This document shows, in pieces, positions 33,037 through 41,661 of a stretch of 64,000 nt of DNA. The notes beneath the pieces are model-generated. The model was not told where the DNA came from. It searched no databases and was given only the letters and a program-made list of their open reading frames with translations. Position 1 is the stretch's first letter. Every line of letters starts with the position of its first letter. The stretch covers positions 54,433-118,432 of the forward strand of contig DATLUO010000039.1 of assembly GCA_035533075.1 (NCBI GenBank), in the 5' to 3' direction. The position numbers and the translations under genes were made by a program. This stretch comes from Pirellulales bacterium (lineage in GTDB: Bacteria > Planctomycetota > Planctomycetia > Pirellulales > JAICIG01).

Positions 33037-35781
33037 ATGGCTAAACGCACCTCCAAACCCACGGGCACCTCGCGTGCCGCGCCAAAAAACGCCGGCGGCA
33101 AGTCGCTGGTGATCGTCGAATCGCCCGCCAAGGCACGCACCATCAGCGGCTTTTTGGGCCGCGAGTTCGTCATCGAAGCCAGCATCGGCCACGTGCGCGA
33201 TCTGCCGCAAGGTGCAAAGCAAATGCCGGCGGAATTGAAGAAAGAAACCTGGGCCTACCTGGGTGTGAACGTCAACGACAATTTCAGCCCGGTCTACATC
33301 GTGCCGCCCGGCAAGACCGAGCAGGTCCGCAAGCTTCGCGGGCTGGTGAAAGACGCCAAAGAACTCTACCTGGCCACGGACGAAGACCGCGAAGGCGAGG
33401 CCATAAGCTGGCACCTGCTCGAGCTGCTCAAGCCCAAGGTGCCCGTGCGACGGCTGGTGTTTCACGAAATCACCAAAGAGGCCATCCAAGAAGCCCTGGC
33501 CCACCCGCGCGACATCGACGACGACCTGGTCCGGGCACAAGAGACGCGCCGCATCCTCGACCGGCTTTACGGCTATGAAGTCTCGCCGCTCTTGTGGCGG
33601 AAGGTGCGGCCCAAGCTGTCGGCCGGCCGCGTGCAAAGCGTGGCCGTCAAGCTGATCGTGGAGCGCGAGAAGCAGAGGATGGCGTTCGTCGCCGCCACCT
33701 ACTGGGACCTGCTTGGCCTGTTCGCCAAACAGACCGGCCAGGAGCTGGAAGCCGGCATCGTCAGCTATCAGGGCCAGCAGATTCCGGCGACCAAAGATTT
33801 CGATCCGGCCACCGGCAAGCTCAAGGATCCGTCGCTGCTGCTCTTGAATGAACAGCAGGTGGCCGACCTGGCCCGGCGGCTGCGGCAAGCCGAGTTTCAC
33901 GTCGCTTCGGTTGAAACCACGCCGTATACCTCGAAGCCGTATCCGCCCTTTACCACCAGCACGCTGCAACAAGAAGCGAACCGCAAGCTCGGCTTCACGG
34001 CGCGACGCACGATGCAGGCCGCCCAAAGCCTCTACGAGAACGGCCACATCACCTACATGCGCACCGACTCGACGAACTTGGCCAAGGTGGCGATCGACGC
34101 CGCCCGCGAGTTGGTCGAGGCGCAGTACGGCCGCGAATATCTGCCCAGCCAGCCGCGGATTTACGCGACCAAGGTGAAGAACGCCCAGGAGGCGCACGAG
34201 GCGATCCGCCCGGCCGGGCATCCGTTTGCCATGCCTGAAGCATTGCGGGCCGAACTTTCCCCCGACGAATTCAAGCTCTACGACCTGATCTGGAAGCGGA
34301 CGATCGCCAGCCAGATGGCCGACGCGCGCGGGCGGCGGATCACGGTGGCCATCGAGGGCGGCGAAGCGGTGTTCAAGGTGGGCGGCAAGACGATCGACTT
34401 CGCAGGTTATCTGCGGGCCTACGTGGAAGGCTCCGACGATCCCGAAGCCGAGCTGGCCGACCGCGAGACGGTGTTGCCCTCGGTCGAAGTGGGCGAGAAG
34501 GTCGACTGCCGCGAGTTGGAGACGAAGTCGCACACCACGCAGCCGCCCAGCCGCTACAACGAGGCCACGCTCACCCGTGCCCTGGAAGAAATGGGCATCG
34601 GCCGGCCCAGCACTTACGCGTCGATCATCGACACGATTCTGGCCCGCGACTACGTGTTCAAACGCGGCAACGCACTGGTGCCCACGTGGACCGCGATTGC
34701 CGTGGCCCAGTTGCTCGAAGGGCACTTGCCCAAGCTGGTCGATTACCAGTTCACGGCCCAGATGGAAGACGATCTCGACGCCATCAGCCGCGGCGAGCAA
34801 AAGTCGGTCGACTATCTGAGCAACTTTTATTTCGGCAACGGCCAGGACGGCCTGAAGAAGCAACTCGAGCACAAGGTCGAGGTGATCAACGCCCGCGAGG
34901 TGTGCCAGGTGTTGGTGGGCACGCCGGACGGGGCCGAGCCGGTTTATGTGCGGGTCGGCAAGTTCGGCCCCTACGTGCAACAGGGCGAGCGCCGGGCCAG
35001 CGTTCCCGACGGCTTTCCGCCCGACGAGTTGACGCTCGACAAGGCGATGGAAATGCTGGGCCAGGCCGCGCAGGCCGAGGAGCCGTTGGGCATCTGCCCG
35101 CAGACGCACAAGCCGGTGTTTCTCAAGACCGGGCGGTTTGGCCCTTACGTGCAGCGCGGCACGCCCGACGACGAAGAGAAGCCGCGGAACGCCTCGTTGC
35201 TCAAGGGGATGCGCCCCGAAGAAATCACGCTGGAAACGGCGCTCAAGTTGTTGTCGTTGCCGCGCGAGCTGGGCCCGCATCCTGACGGCTCTTCTATGGC
35301 CGGGCAAGCGGTGGTGGTGAGCAACGGCCGATTCGGTCCGTACGTGAAGTGCGGACCGGAGACGCGTTCGTTGCCGGCCGACGTCTCGCCCCTGGAAGTC
35401 AGCCTCGATCGGGCCTTGGCCTTGCTGGCGGAGCCCAAGAAGGCCCGCCGCGGCTTTGGCGCGCCGCAGGAACCGTTGCGAGTTTTGGGCGATTCGCCGG
35501 CGACGAAGCAGCCGATCCGACTGTTGCAGGGCCGCTACGGGCTGTATGTGGCCGATGGCACGAGCAACGCTTCGTTGCCCAAGGGCCTGATGCCGGAGGA
35601 ACTGACGCTGGACCGTGCCGTCGAGCTTCTGGCCGAGCGAGCGGCGCGTGGGCCCGTGAAGCGTCCGGTCCGCCGCGGCCGCACCGGGCAGACCTCGACC
35701 GCCGGCAACGGCGGGCCGAAGGCCAAGCGGCCGGCAAAAAAAACCAAGAAAGCGGCGGTTAAGAAGAAGCCGAAGAAGTAA
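33037..35781 (+). CDS. topA: DNA topoisomerase I
   Basis: A 914-residue type IA topoisomerase that relaxes negative supercoils. The Toprim domain (LVIVESPAKARTI at about 24, then LATDEDREGEAISWHLLELL), the catalytic ITYMRTDSTNLAK with Tyr near residue 338, and NEATLTRALEEMGIGRPSTY are intact. Instead of zinc-finger domains the C-terminus has four repeats with (K/R)(F/Y)GxYV (about 635, 695, 760 and 830), the cysteine-free Topo_C_Rpt type, and a Lys-rich tail. The ATG at 33037 is followed by a basic lead. The stop is two bases before a possible GTG, but serS starts further on. Confidence 0.96.
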   Translation: MAKRTSKPTGTSRAAPKNAGGKSLVIVESPAKARTISGFLGREFVIEASIGHVRDLPQGAKQMPAELKKETWAYLGVNVNDNFSPVYIVPPGKTEQVRKLRGLVKDAKELYLATDEDREGEAISWHLLELLKPKVPVRRLVFHEITKEAIQEALAHPRDIDDDLVRAQETRRILDRLYGYEVSPLLWRKVRPKLSAGRVQSVAVKLIVEREKQRMAFVAATYWDLLGLFAKQTGQELEAGIVSYQGQQIPATKDFDPATGKLKDPSLLLLNEQQVADLARRLRQAEFHVASVETTPYTSKPYPPFTTSTLQQEANRKLGFTARRTMQAAQSLYENGHITYMRTDSTNLAKVAIDAARELVEAQYGREYLPSQPRIYATKVKNAQEAHEAIRPAGHPFAMPEALRAELSPDEFKLYDLIWKRTIASQMADARGRRITVAIEGGEAVFKVGGKTIDFAGYLRAYVEGSDDPEAELADRETVLPSVEVGEKVDCRELETKSHTTQPPSRYNEATLTRALEEMGIGRPSTYASIIDTILARDYVFKRGNALVPTWTAIAVAQLLEGHLPKLVDYQFTAQMEDDLDAISRGEQKSVDYLSNFYFGNGQDGLKKQLEHKVEVINAREVCQVLVGTPDGAEPVYVRVGKFGPYVQQGERRASVPDGFPPDELTLDKAMEMLGQAAQAEEPLGICPQTHKPVFLKTGRFGPYVQRGTPDDEEKPRNASLLKGMRPEEITLETALKLLSLPRELGPHPDGSSMAGQAVVVSNGRFGPYVKCGPETRSLPADVSPLEVSLDRALALLAEPKKARRGFGAPQEPLRVLGDSPATKQPIRLLQGRYGLYVADGTSNASLPKGLMPEELTLDRAVELLAERAARGPVKRPVRRGRTGQTSTAGNGGPKAKRPAKKTKKAAVKKKPKK

Positions 35782-35887
35782 ACGTGCTCGATCCGGTCGG
35801 CCTCCTCCAATTGCTGCGCGCTCCCGACGGCGTGGGAGTCCGGCGGGATGGCAACGCGGCGACTTGCTCGCAAACGCTGGGCACAGC

Positions 35888-35914
35888 TATACTTCACGCG
35901 GCCAAGAACGAAAC
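35888..35914. repeat. Single arm of palindrome family D
   Basis: TATACTTCACGCGGCCAAGA followed by ACGAAACG matches one arm of the complete family D palindrome at 62157-62226 with few changes. It lies in the 158-base spacer between topA and serS, 25 bases before the serS start, with no partner arm nearby. Confidence 0.75.
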
Positions 35915-35939
35915 GGCCGATCGCCGACAGGTTTCGCCC

Positions 35940-37223
35940 ATGCTCGACCGAAAATTCATTGTCGAAAACGCGGACGCGGTGAAGGAGAACTGCCGGCGGC
36001 GCGGCGTGCAGGCCGACGTCGACCGCCTGCTCGAACTCGACGCCGCGCGGCGAGACAAACAGGCCCAGGTTGAAGACCTCAATCGCCGGGCCAACGAGGT
36101 CTCCAAGTCGATCGGCAAGGCCCAAGACGCCGCCGAGCGCGAGTCGCGAAAAAACGAAGGCCGCGAGTTGCGCGACCAGACCGCCGCCGCCCAGACCGCG
36201 CTCGACGCCCTTCTGGGAGAAATCGACGTCATCCAGCGCGGCATTCCCAACATGTCGCACCCCCAGGCGCCGCCGGGCGCGGGCGACGAGGCCGCCGTCG
36301 AGGTGCGCCGCGGCAAGACGCCGCACCGCGAGTTCGATTTCAGGCCGCTCGATCACGTCGAGCTGGGCGAACGGCTGGGCCTGATGGATTTCGAAGGAGG
36401 GGCCAAAGTCACCGGGCACGGATTCTATTTCCTCAAGAACGAGGCCGTGCTCTTGGAGTTGGCCCTGCAACGCTACGCGCTCGACCTGCTGCTGGCCGAG
36501 GGTTTTACGCCCACGATCACGCCCGACCTGGCCCGCAACGAAATCCTGCAAGGCATCGGCTACATTCCGCGCGGCCCGGAGACGCAAATCTACAGCATTG
36601 CCGACAGCGACCTGAGCCTGGTGGCGACAGCCGAAATTACGCTGGGCGGTCTGCTGGCCGACACGGTTCTGGAGGCCGAGGAGTTGCCGATCAAGATGTG
36701 CGGCATCAGCCATTGCTATCGCACCGAGGCGGGCGCTCACGGCCGGGCCACGCGCGGACTTTATCGCGTCCACCAATTCACCAAGGTCGAGATGTTCGCC
36801 TTCACGGCCCCGGAAGAAAGCGAGGCGACGCTCGATTATTTTTGCGGGCTGGAATGCCGGCTGTTTGACGGGCTGGAGATTCCTTACCGCGTGATCGACA
36901 CGGCCACGGGCGACCTGGGCGGTCCGGCCTATCGCAAGTTCGACTTGGAGGCCTGGATGCCCGGCCGGGGAGAGCGCGGGGAGTTCGGCGAGGTCACCAG
37001 CACGTCGAACTGCACCGACTACCAGGCGCGGCGGTTGGGTGTCCGCTATCGCCGGAAGGGCGAAAAGGGAACCTCGTTCGTCCACACGCTCAACGGCACG
37101 GCGGTGGCGATCAGCCGCGCGTTGATCGCCGTGTTGGAGAACCATCAGCAGGCCGACGGTTCCGTGTTGCTTCCCGCCGCCTTGCGGCCGCTGGTCGGCA
37201 AAGAGCGCATCGTTCGCCCGTAA
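35940..37223 (+). CDS. serS: Seryl-tRNA synthetase
   Basis: A 427-residue class II seryl-tRNA synthetase. The N-terminal long antiparallel coiled coil (about 1-105, MLDRKFIVENADAVKENCRRRG onward) is the tRNA-Ser-binding arm, followed by the core with TAEITLGGLLAD, motif 2 CYRTEAGAHGRATRGLYRVHQF and motif 3 LNGTAVAISRALIAVLEN. ATG 35940 is chosen because the family N-terminus begins there; an upstream in-frame GTG would add 52 residues that cross a dispersed repeat. It charges tRNA-Ser (and tRNA-Sec, where a selenocysteine system exists). Same strand as topA, 158 bases downstream. Confidence 0.95.
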   Translation: MLDRKFIVENADAVKENCRRRGVQADVDRLLELDAARRDKQAQVEDLNRRANEVSKSIGKAQDAAERESRKNEGRELRDQTAAAQTALDALLGEIDVIQRGIPNMSHPQAPPGAGDEAAVEVRRGKTPHREFDFRPLDHVELGERLGLMDFEGGAKVTGHGFYFLKNEAVLLELALQRYALDLLLAEGFTPTITPDLARNEILQGIGYIPRGPETQIYSIADSDLSLVATAEITLGGLLADTVLEAEELPIKMCGISHCYRTEAGAHGRATRGLYRVHQFTKVEMFAFTAPEESEATLDYFCGLECRLFDGLEIPYRVIDTATGDLGGPAYRKFDLEAWMPGRGERGEFGEVTSTSNCTDYQARRLGVRYRRKGEKGTSFVHTLNGTAVAISRALIAVLENHQQADGSVLLPAALRPLVGKERIVRP

Positions 37224-37333
37224 CGTGGACCCTGTGACTTAGTCGCGCCGCATCTCTGCCTCCACCTTGACCGCGCCGTCGTGTAGAATGGCACTGTGGC
37301 GGATACTCTTTTCCAGAATGGGAGAATCAACAC

Positions 37334-37615
37334 ATGCCCACACTGGTCATCGAAAACGTGCCGGTATCGCTTTACGACCGAATTCAGCATCTGGCGAAGA
37401 GCCGGCAGCGGACGCCGGCGGATACCGTCCTCGAAGTGCTGGAGACGGCGTTTCGCAGCACGACGCCGACCCTCACGGAAGGGCCCTTGCCGCAGGAGCC
37501 GTTCTTGACGCAGGAGATTTGCGCCCCGTTCAACCTGCCGTGGCCGAAAGGCGAGCGTGTTGTTCCGATCGAGATCGCCGAGTACATTCCCACAGCTCAC
37601 GACTTGCCGGAATAA
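37334..37615 (+). CDS. Ribbon-helix-helix-like small protein
   Basis: A 93-residue protein whose first 40 residues (TLVIENVPVSLYDRIQHLA, then SRQRTPADTVLEVLE) resemble ribbon-helix-helix DNA-binding antitoxins of the FitA/Arc type: a short strand followed by two helices. The rest is Pro-rich. It is followed after three bases by a 169-residue gene, an arrangement typical of antitoxin-toxin or regulator-effector pairs. The two are on the same strand and compact. No toxin motif is recognised in the partner, so the assignment as an antitoxin is inference. It is isolated from serS by 110 bases, enough for its own promoter. Confidence 0.6.
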   Translation: MPTLVIENVPVSLYDRIQHLAKSRQRTPADTVLEVLETAFRSTTPTLTEGPLPQEPFLTQEICAPFNLPWPKGERVVPIEIAEYIPTAHDLPE

Positions 37616-37618
37616 GTA

Positions 37619-38128
37619 ATGTTCACCATTCCTGCTTTGAGCGACGTCTTGACGCAAGGCGATGTTCTGGACGACTGTCCGCTGGTCCGTTTGAGCGCCG
37701 ATTCAATACCAGCCGATCCACGTGCCATGGCGGTAGAACGATGGTTGGCTCGCGTCATCGTCCTGACCCAGGCATGCGACCTGGCGCAACCAAAAACCGA
37801 CCTCGTTCTTGTGGCGCCCGTTCGCGACGTCGGGAAGTTAGTTGAACAAGGCGTGTTGAAGGGGAACGTCGTTCGCGATCATGTGCGCCGTCATTTGGTT
37901 TTCGGCTGGTACTTCATGCCCGCGGCGGCCACCCCGATCTCACTGCCGGAATCGCTGATCGACCTGCGCGACGTCCATTCGGTTCCGCGCGCCGTACTCG
38001 AGCAATTGATTGGCGGCGGCAAACGGATTGCGAGCCTGGTGCCCCCTTACCGCGAGCACTTGGCGCAGCATTTCGCCGTCACGTACATGCGCGTCGCTTT
38101 GCCGGAACCGTACGCGACGCAACCGTGA
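37619..38128 (+). CDS. Conserved hypothetical protein with TQACDL motif
   Basis: A 169-residue soluble protein. It starts GDVLDDCPLVRL and contains VIVLTQACDLAQPKTDLVLVAPV, a motif (T/S-Q-x-C-D-L) I associate with a conserved uncharacterised family often encoded beside small RHH or HTH proteins. A second conserved-looking block is HLVFGWYFMPA. No membrane helix or signal peptide is evident. The cysteine and aspartate could be catalytic or metal-binding. The gene follows the RHH-like gene by three bases and probably forms a two-gene unit with it. The family and function are not known to me with certainty. Confidence 0.55.
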   Translation: MFTIPALSDVLTQGDVLDDCPLVRLSADSIPADPRAMAVERWLARVIVLTQACDLAQPKTDLVLVAPVRDVGKLVEQGVLKGNVVRDHVRRHLVFGWYFMPAAATPISLPESLIDLRDVHSVPRAVLEQLIGGGKRIASLVPPYREHLAQHFAVTYMRVALPEPYATQP

Positions 38129-38250
38129 GGGTTCTCTATAAGTTGCTGTACTTGACGCGGGTGGCAATGAACTATCATCGGTGGCGGGGTCCCGGTGCGC
38201 GGGGAGCCGAGATCGAATAGCTGGGCCGCCTTCTTCGGAGACGCCCCCTC

Positions 38251-38278
38251 TTGACACTGTTATATGACAGTGTAATAT
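38251..38278 (+). promoter_or_regulatory. Strong promoter with embedded operator for merR-VIT genes
   Basis: TTGACA (38251-38256) and TAATAT (38273-38278) are separated by 16 bases. A perfect inverted repeat, ACACTGT (38254-38260) and ACAGTGT (38267-38273) with a 6-base centre, overlaps both boxes. Transcription would start near 38285, on an in-frame ATG, so the message is probably leaderless. The MerR-like regulator it precedes is the likely binder. The half-site ACTGT/ACAGT is shared with the GntR operator at 9619-9639. Confidence 0.75.
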
Positions 38279-38284
38279 ATGGGC

Positions 38285-38959
38285 ATGCAGCCGCGATGGA
38301 AGATTGCTGAATTGGCGGAGGTGGCGGGCAGGGCGCTGGCGAACGCCGGACAACACGAACAGCCCTCGGCCAGGGTGCGCGATGTGCCGGACCTGCGGAC
38401 CATCCGCTATTACACCACGCTGGGAATTCTCGACCGGCCGCTGGAGATGCAGGGACGCACGGCCTACTATGGCCGGCGGCACCTCTGGCAGTTGCTGGCC
38501 ATCAAACGCTTGCAGGCCGAAGGGGCCACGCTGGTCCAGATTCAAGAGCGGCTCGCCGGGGCCGACGACCGCAGCTTGAAGAAGCTGGCGAATTTGCCCG
38601 CTCGACTGGCATTCGGCGAACGCACTGCCGATAACGGCAAGCCTTCGCCCGTGCCAGAGGCGACAAGAAAAACGTTTTGGGCGGATGCGGCCGCCGTGTC
38701 ACCGGCCTCGGTTCCATCGGCGCAAGCATCGCCGTCGATCGTGCAGTCGGCGCTGCACGTCAATCTGGCCGAAGGGGTGACGCTGGTAATCGAAGGGGTC
38801 GAGCAGGGGGCGTGTAGTGCGGATACGCTGGCGGCGCTCGAAGCAGCCGCTCGGGGCGCGACACGGGGCCTGGTGAAGCAATTGCGCCGCCTTGGTTTTA
38901 CGGCGGCACAGGAAGGAACCGGTTATGATCCGAGCCATTCGACCGTTGGAAACCCATGA
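38285..38959 (+). CDS. MerR-like regulator
   Basis: A 224-residue protein (226 if the ATG at 38279 is used). The MerR-type winged helix appears as WKIAELAEVAG...LRTIRYYTTLGILDRPLEM and YGRRHLWQLLAIKRLQAEGATLVQIQERLAG, with an insert of about 20 residues (HEQPSARVRDVPD) between the helix-turn-helix and the wing. The C-terminal half is Ala/Pro-rich with no obvious effector cysteines. The start at 38285 coincides with the predicted transcription start, so I prefer a leaderless reading. It overlaps the VIT-vWA gene by 35 bases. This pairing recurs in planctomycetes and the regulator probably controls its partner, as inference. Confidence 0.78.
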   Translation: MQPRWKIAELAEVAGRALANAGQHEQPSARVRDVPDLRTIRYYTTLGILDRPLEMQGRTAYYGRRHLWQLLAIKRLQAEGATLVQIQERLAGADDRSLKKLANLPARLAFGERTADNGKPSPVPEATRKTFWADAAAVSPASVPSAQASPSIVQSALHVNLAEGVTLVIEGVEQGACSADTLAALEAAARGATRGLVKQLRRLGFTAAQEGTGYDPSHSTVGNP

Positions 38960-41285
38960 CGTAAGCCCGCTTCAAGAGGAAGAGGCCGGCTTCGGCGCGC
39001 TGCGCACCGAGCGCGGCTGCCTGCCGCTGACGGCGCTCGACGTCCGCGGCAAAATCTGCGGCTTGCACGCGCACACCGTCGTGCGGCAGACGTTTCACAA
39101 CGCTTTCGCGGAGGCGATCGAAGCGACGTACATCTTTCCGTTGCCCGACCGCGCGGCGGTGACCTCGTTCACCATGCGCGTGGCTGGCCGGCTGATCGAA
39201 GGCGCGCTGCGCGAGCGGCAGCAGGCCCGCGAAGAGTACGACCAGGCGATCGCCGCCGGGCACCGGGCCGCCATCGCCGAAGAGGAGCGCAGCGGCACGT
39301 TCAGCCTGCGCGTCGGCAACCTGCCGCCGGGCGAGGATATTTCGGTCGAGTTGACGCTGGTCGGCCCGCTCACCGTGACCCGCGGCGAGGCCGAGTTTCG
39401 CTTTCCGCTGGTCGTCGCACCGCGTTACGTGCCGGGCGTGCCGCTCAACGGGCCGCCGGTCGGCCTGGGTGTCGGGCACGACACCGACCAGGTTCCCGAC
39501 GCCTCGCGCGTTACTCCACCGGTGTTGTTGCCCGGCTTTCCCAATCCCGTGCGGCTGTCGCTGGAGCTTGAATTCGACGCGGCCAGCATGCCGACGACGC
39601 CCGAATCGCTCGCGAAATCGCTCCGCTCCAGTCTGCACGGCGTGATCGTCGACGAAACAGCGGGACTGACCGTGCGCGTGCAGCCGGCCGAGCGGTTGGA
39701 CCGCGACTTTATTCTGCGGTGTACTCTGGCGACCGAGCGGGTGGTGAGCGTGCTCTCGTGGACCCCGGCGGTGGAATCGCGCCCCGGAACCTTCGCTTTG
39801 TCGCTCGTGCCGCCGGCCGAGCTTGCCGACCGGCCGCCGCAGCCTCGCGACGTGGTGTTTGTGCTCGACCGTTCGGGCAGCATGAACGGTTGGAAGATGG
39901 TCGCCGCGCGCCGGGCAGTTGGCCGGCTGCTCGACACACTGCTGGAGCACGACCGCTTCTGCGTGCTGGCGTTCGATAATGCGGTCGAGTTCTCGCCCGA
40001 AACGAAGCGGCAGCTCGCCGCGGCGGGCAACCGCGCGCGTTGGCGGACGATTGAATGGCTGGGCGGCGTCGATGCCCGTGGCGGCACCGAACTGGCCGGC
40101 GCGCTGAGCGAAGCGGTCGGCTTGCTGGCCGCGGGCGATGCCGCGCGCGAGCCGGTGATCGTGCTGATTACCGACGGCCAGGTGAGCGGCGAAGATTCGC
40201 TTTTGAAGACGTTGGCCCATGCCGCGCACGGCCGCCCGCCGCGGGTGTTTGCCGTGGGCATCGACCGGGCGGTGAATGCCGGCTTCTTGCGTCGCCTGGC
40301 CGACCTGGGCCGAGGTGCTTGCGAGTTGGTCGAATCGGAAGACCGCCTCGACGAGGTGATGGACAAGCTGCACCGCTTGACGAGCGCCCCGGCGCTGCGC
40401 GAAGTGCGGCTGGAACCGATCGGCTGGCGTTGGCAGGACGATAGCCTGGCGCCGGCGCGGTTGGCCGACGTGTTCGTCGACCGGCCTGTGACCCTCTTTG
40501 GCCGGCACACTGCCGCAGGCGGCAACTTGCGGATGCGCGTGCAAGGCACCGACGCCGCGGGCCGGTCCTGGCAGCACGAAGTTTGCGGCGCCGCGACGAC
40601 CGGCGACTTGCTGACGAGTCTGTGGGGTCGGGCCCGCGTGCGCGACCTGGAAGACCGCTACGCCAGCCGGTTGGGGGCGGAAGACAAAAAGCTGGCCGAG
40701 CAAATCGTGGCCGTCTCGCTGGAGAGCCACGTGCTCTCGCGGTTCACGGCCTATCTGGCGATCGACCGATCGGAGGTCGTCAACGCCGACGGCAAGCCGC
40801 GCGAGATACTTCAGCCGGTCGAGCTGCCGTCGGGATGGGAACAGCCGGAACCGCTCTTTTGCAGAGCCGCTCCTGCCAGCGGGTTTGTTCTGTATTCTTC
40901 CGCGGCGGCTCCGGCCGCGGGGGCACACATCGGCGGTTCCAAGGCACGCCTGCGGCAAAGCGGCGGCGCACCGTTGGACCGGCTGAAGGCGGCGGCCGAT
41001 TCGTTCAAGTCGCCCGGTTGGTTTTCGCCGCGCCGCACGCGACTTAAGGCACTGATCGACGCATTAGTGGATCTCGAGTCGCAGTTGCAGGCGTTGCGAC
41101 ACCCTCGCTTGCCGGAGGTGAGCGAGTTGATCGAACGCGGCCGCGAGCTGCTGGCCGGGTACAACCGCGGCGCGAAGCAACCGCCGTCGGCGTCGGGCGT
41201 TGAGGAATACGTCGCGAAGATCCAGACGCTGATCGAGGAATTGCGGCAGACGCCCGGCCTGGTGCGGGCCGGGTTTTGGAAGTGA
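38925..41285 (+). CDS. VIT and vWA domain protein
   Basis: A 786-residue protein with an N-terminal VIT domain (about 25-165: LPLTALDVRGKICGLHAHTVVRQTFHN and EATYIFPLPDRAAVTSFTM, each shown in part) and a vWA domain starting VVFVLDRSGSMNG near residue 308 with a full MIDAS. A long C-terminal region ends in helices. It resembles inter-alpha-trypsin-inhibitor heavy chain-like bacterial proteins, whose role is unclear, possibly adhesion or protein complex assembly. There is no signal peptide, so secretion is unproven. The ATG at 38925 lies within the MerR gene (35-base overlap), so translation is coupled. Confidence 0.87.
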   Translation: MIRAIRPLETHDVSPLQEEEAGFGALRTERGCLPLTALDVRGKICGLHAHTVVRQTFHNAFAEAIEATYIFPLPDRAAVTSFTMRVAGRLIEGALRERQQAREEYDQAIAAGHRAAIAEEERSGTFSLRVGNLPPGEDISVELTLVGPLTVTRGEAEFRFPLVVAPRYVPGVPLNGPPVGLGVGHDTDQVPDASRVTPPVLLPGFPNPVRLSLELEFDAASMPTTPESLAKSLRSSLHGVIVDETAGLTVRVQPAERLDRDFILRCTLATERVVSVLSWTPAVESRPGTFALSLVPPAELADRPPQPRDVVFVLDRSGSMNGWKMVAARRAVGRLLDTLLEHDRFCVLAFDNAVEFSPETKRQLAAAGNRARWRTIEWLGGVDARGGTELAGALSEAVGLLAAGDAAREPVIVLITDGQVSGEDSLLKTLAHAAHGRPPRVFAVGIDRAVNAGFLRRLADLGRGACELVESEDRLDEVMDKLHRLTSAPALREVRLEPIGWRWQDDSLAPARLADVFVDRPVTLFGRHTAAGGNLRMRVQGTDAAGRSWQHEVCGAATTGDLLTSLWGRARVRDLEDRYASRLGAEDKKLAEQIVAVSLESHVLSRFTAYLAIDRSEVVNADGKPREILQPVELPSGWEQPEPLFCRAAPASGFVLYSSAAAPAAGAHIGGSKARLRQSGGAPLDRLKAAADSFKSPGWFSPRRTRLKALIDALVDLESQLQALRHPRLPEVSELIERGRELLAGYNRGAKQPPSASGVEEYVAKIQTLIEELRQTPGLVRAGFWK

Positions 41286-41428
41286 TCGGCGGGCACCTCC
41301 CGCGTGCCTGGCCTGACCCATAACTATCCCAACTATCCAACTATTCTGACCGCGTTTGCCTGCCGTGCTTGGCGTGTTACGCTGGATGTTCGGGCCGCCA
41401 CAACGCCGACTGTCGGAGAAAAATTGCC

Positions 41429-41644
41429 ATGATACAGCCTGTTCGCCAAGAGTTGCTGAGCGCACTTGCCGAGTTGAGCGGGGCCATGCCCGACGTGCGA
41501 TTCGGCCAGCTCATCGCGAATCTATCGACTCTTGCCCGCGGCTTGTCGGCCGAAGGGCTTTGGGATGCCGAAGACGAAGAACTGCTGGCCGCGGCGCGCG
41601 AGCAATTAGCTTATGTCGCCGAGCACGCGGCCCAGCCCGACTGA
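41429..41644 (+). CDS. Small conserved hypothetical protein
   Basis: A 71-residue acidic helical protein: IQPVRQELLSALAELSGAM, FGQLIANLSTLARG and WDAEDEELLAAAREQLAYV. Small proteins with the phrase (R)FGQLIANL...LWDAEDEELL look familiar from planctomycete genomes but have no assigned function. The ATG at 41429 is preceded by GGAGAA at about 12 bases. It stands alone, convergent with the MscS gene whose stop is 17 bases away. Confidence 0.7.
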   Translation: MIQPVRQELLSALAELSGAMPDVRFGQLIANLSTLARGLSAEGLWDAEDEELLAAAREQLAYVAEHAAQPD

Positions 41645-41661
41645 ACAGCCATGGCCGTCGT

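Noticed and set aside
33028..35307. A 759-codon open frame antisense to topA
   Set aside because: topA is unmistakable on the other strand. The antisense frame has no motif and the His/Arg/Gly/Leu-rich composition expected of a shadow.
38898..40958. A 686-codon open frame antisense to the VIT-vWA gene
   Set aside because: The VIT and MIDAS motifs lie on the plus strand. The antisense frame is Arg/His-rich and unlike any family.
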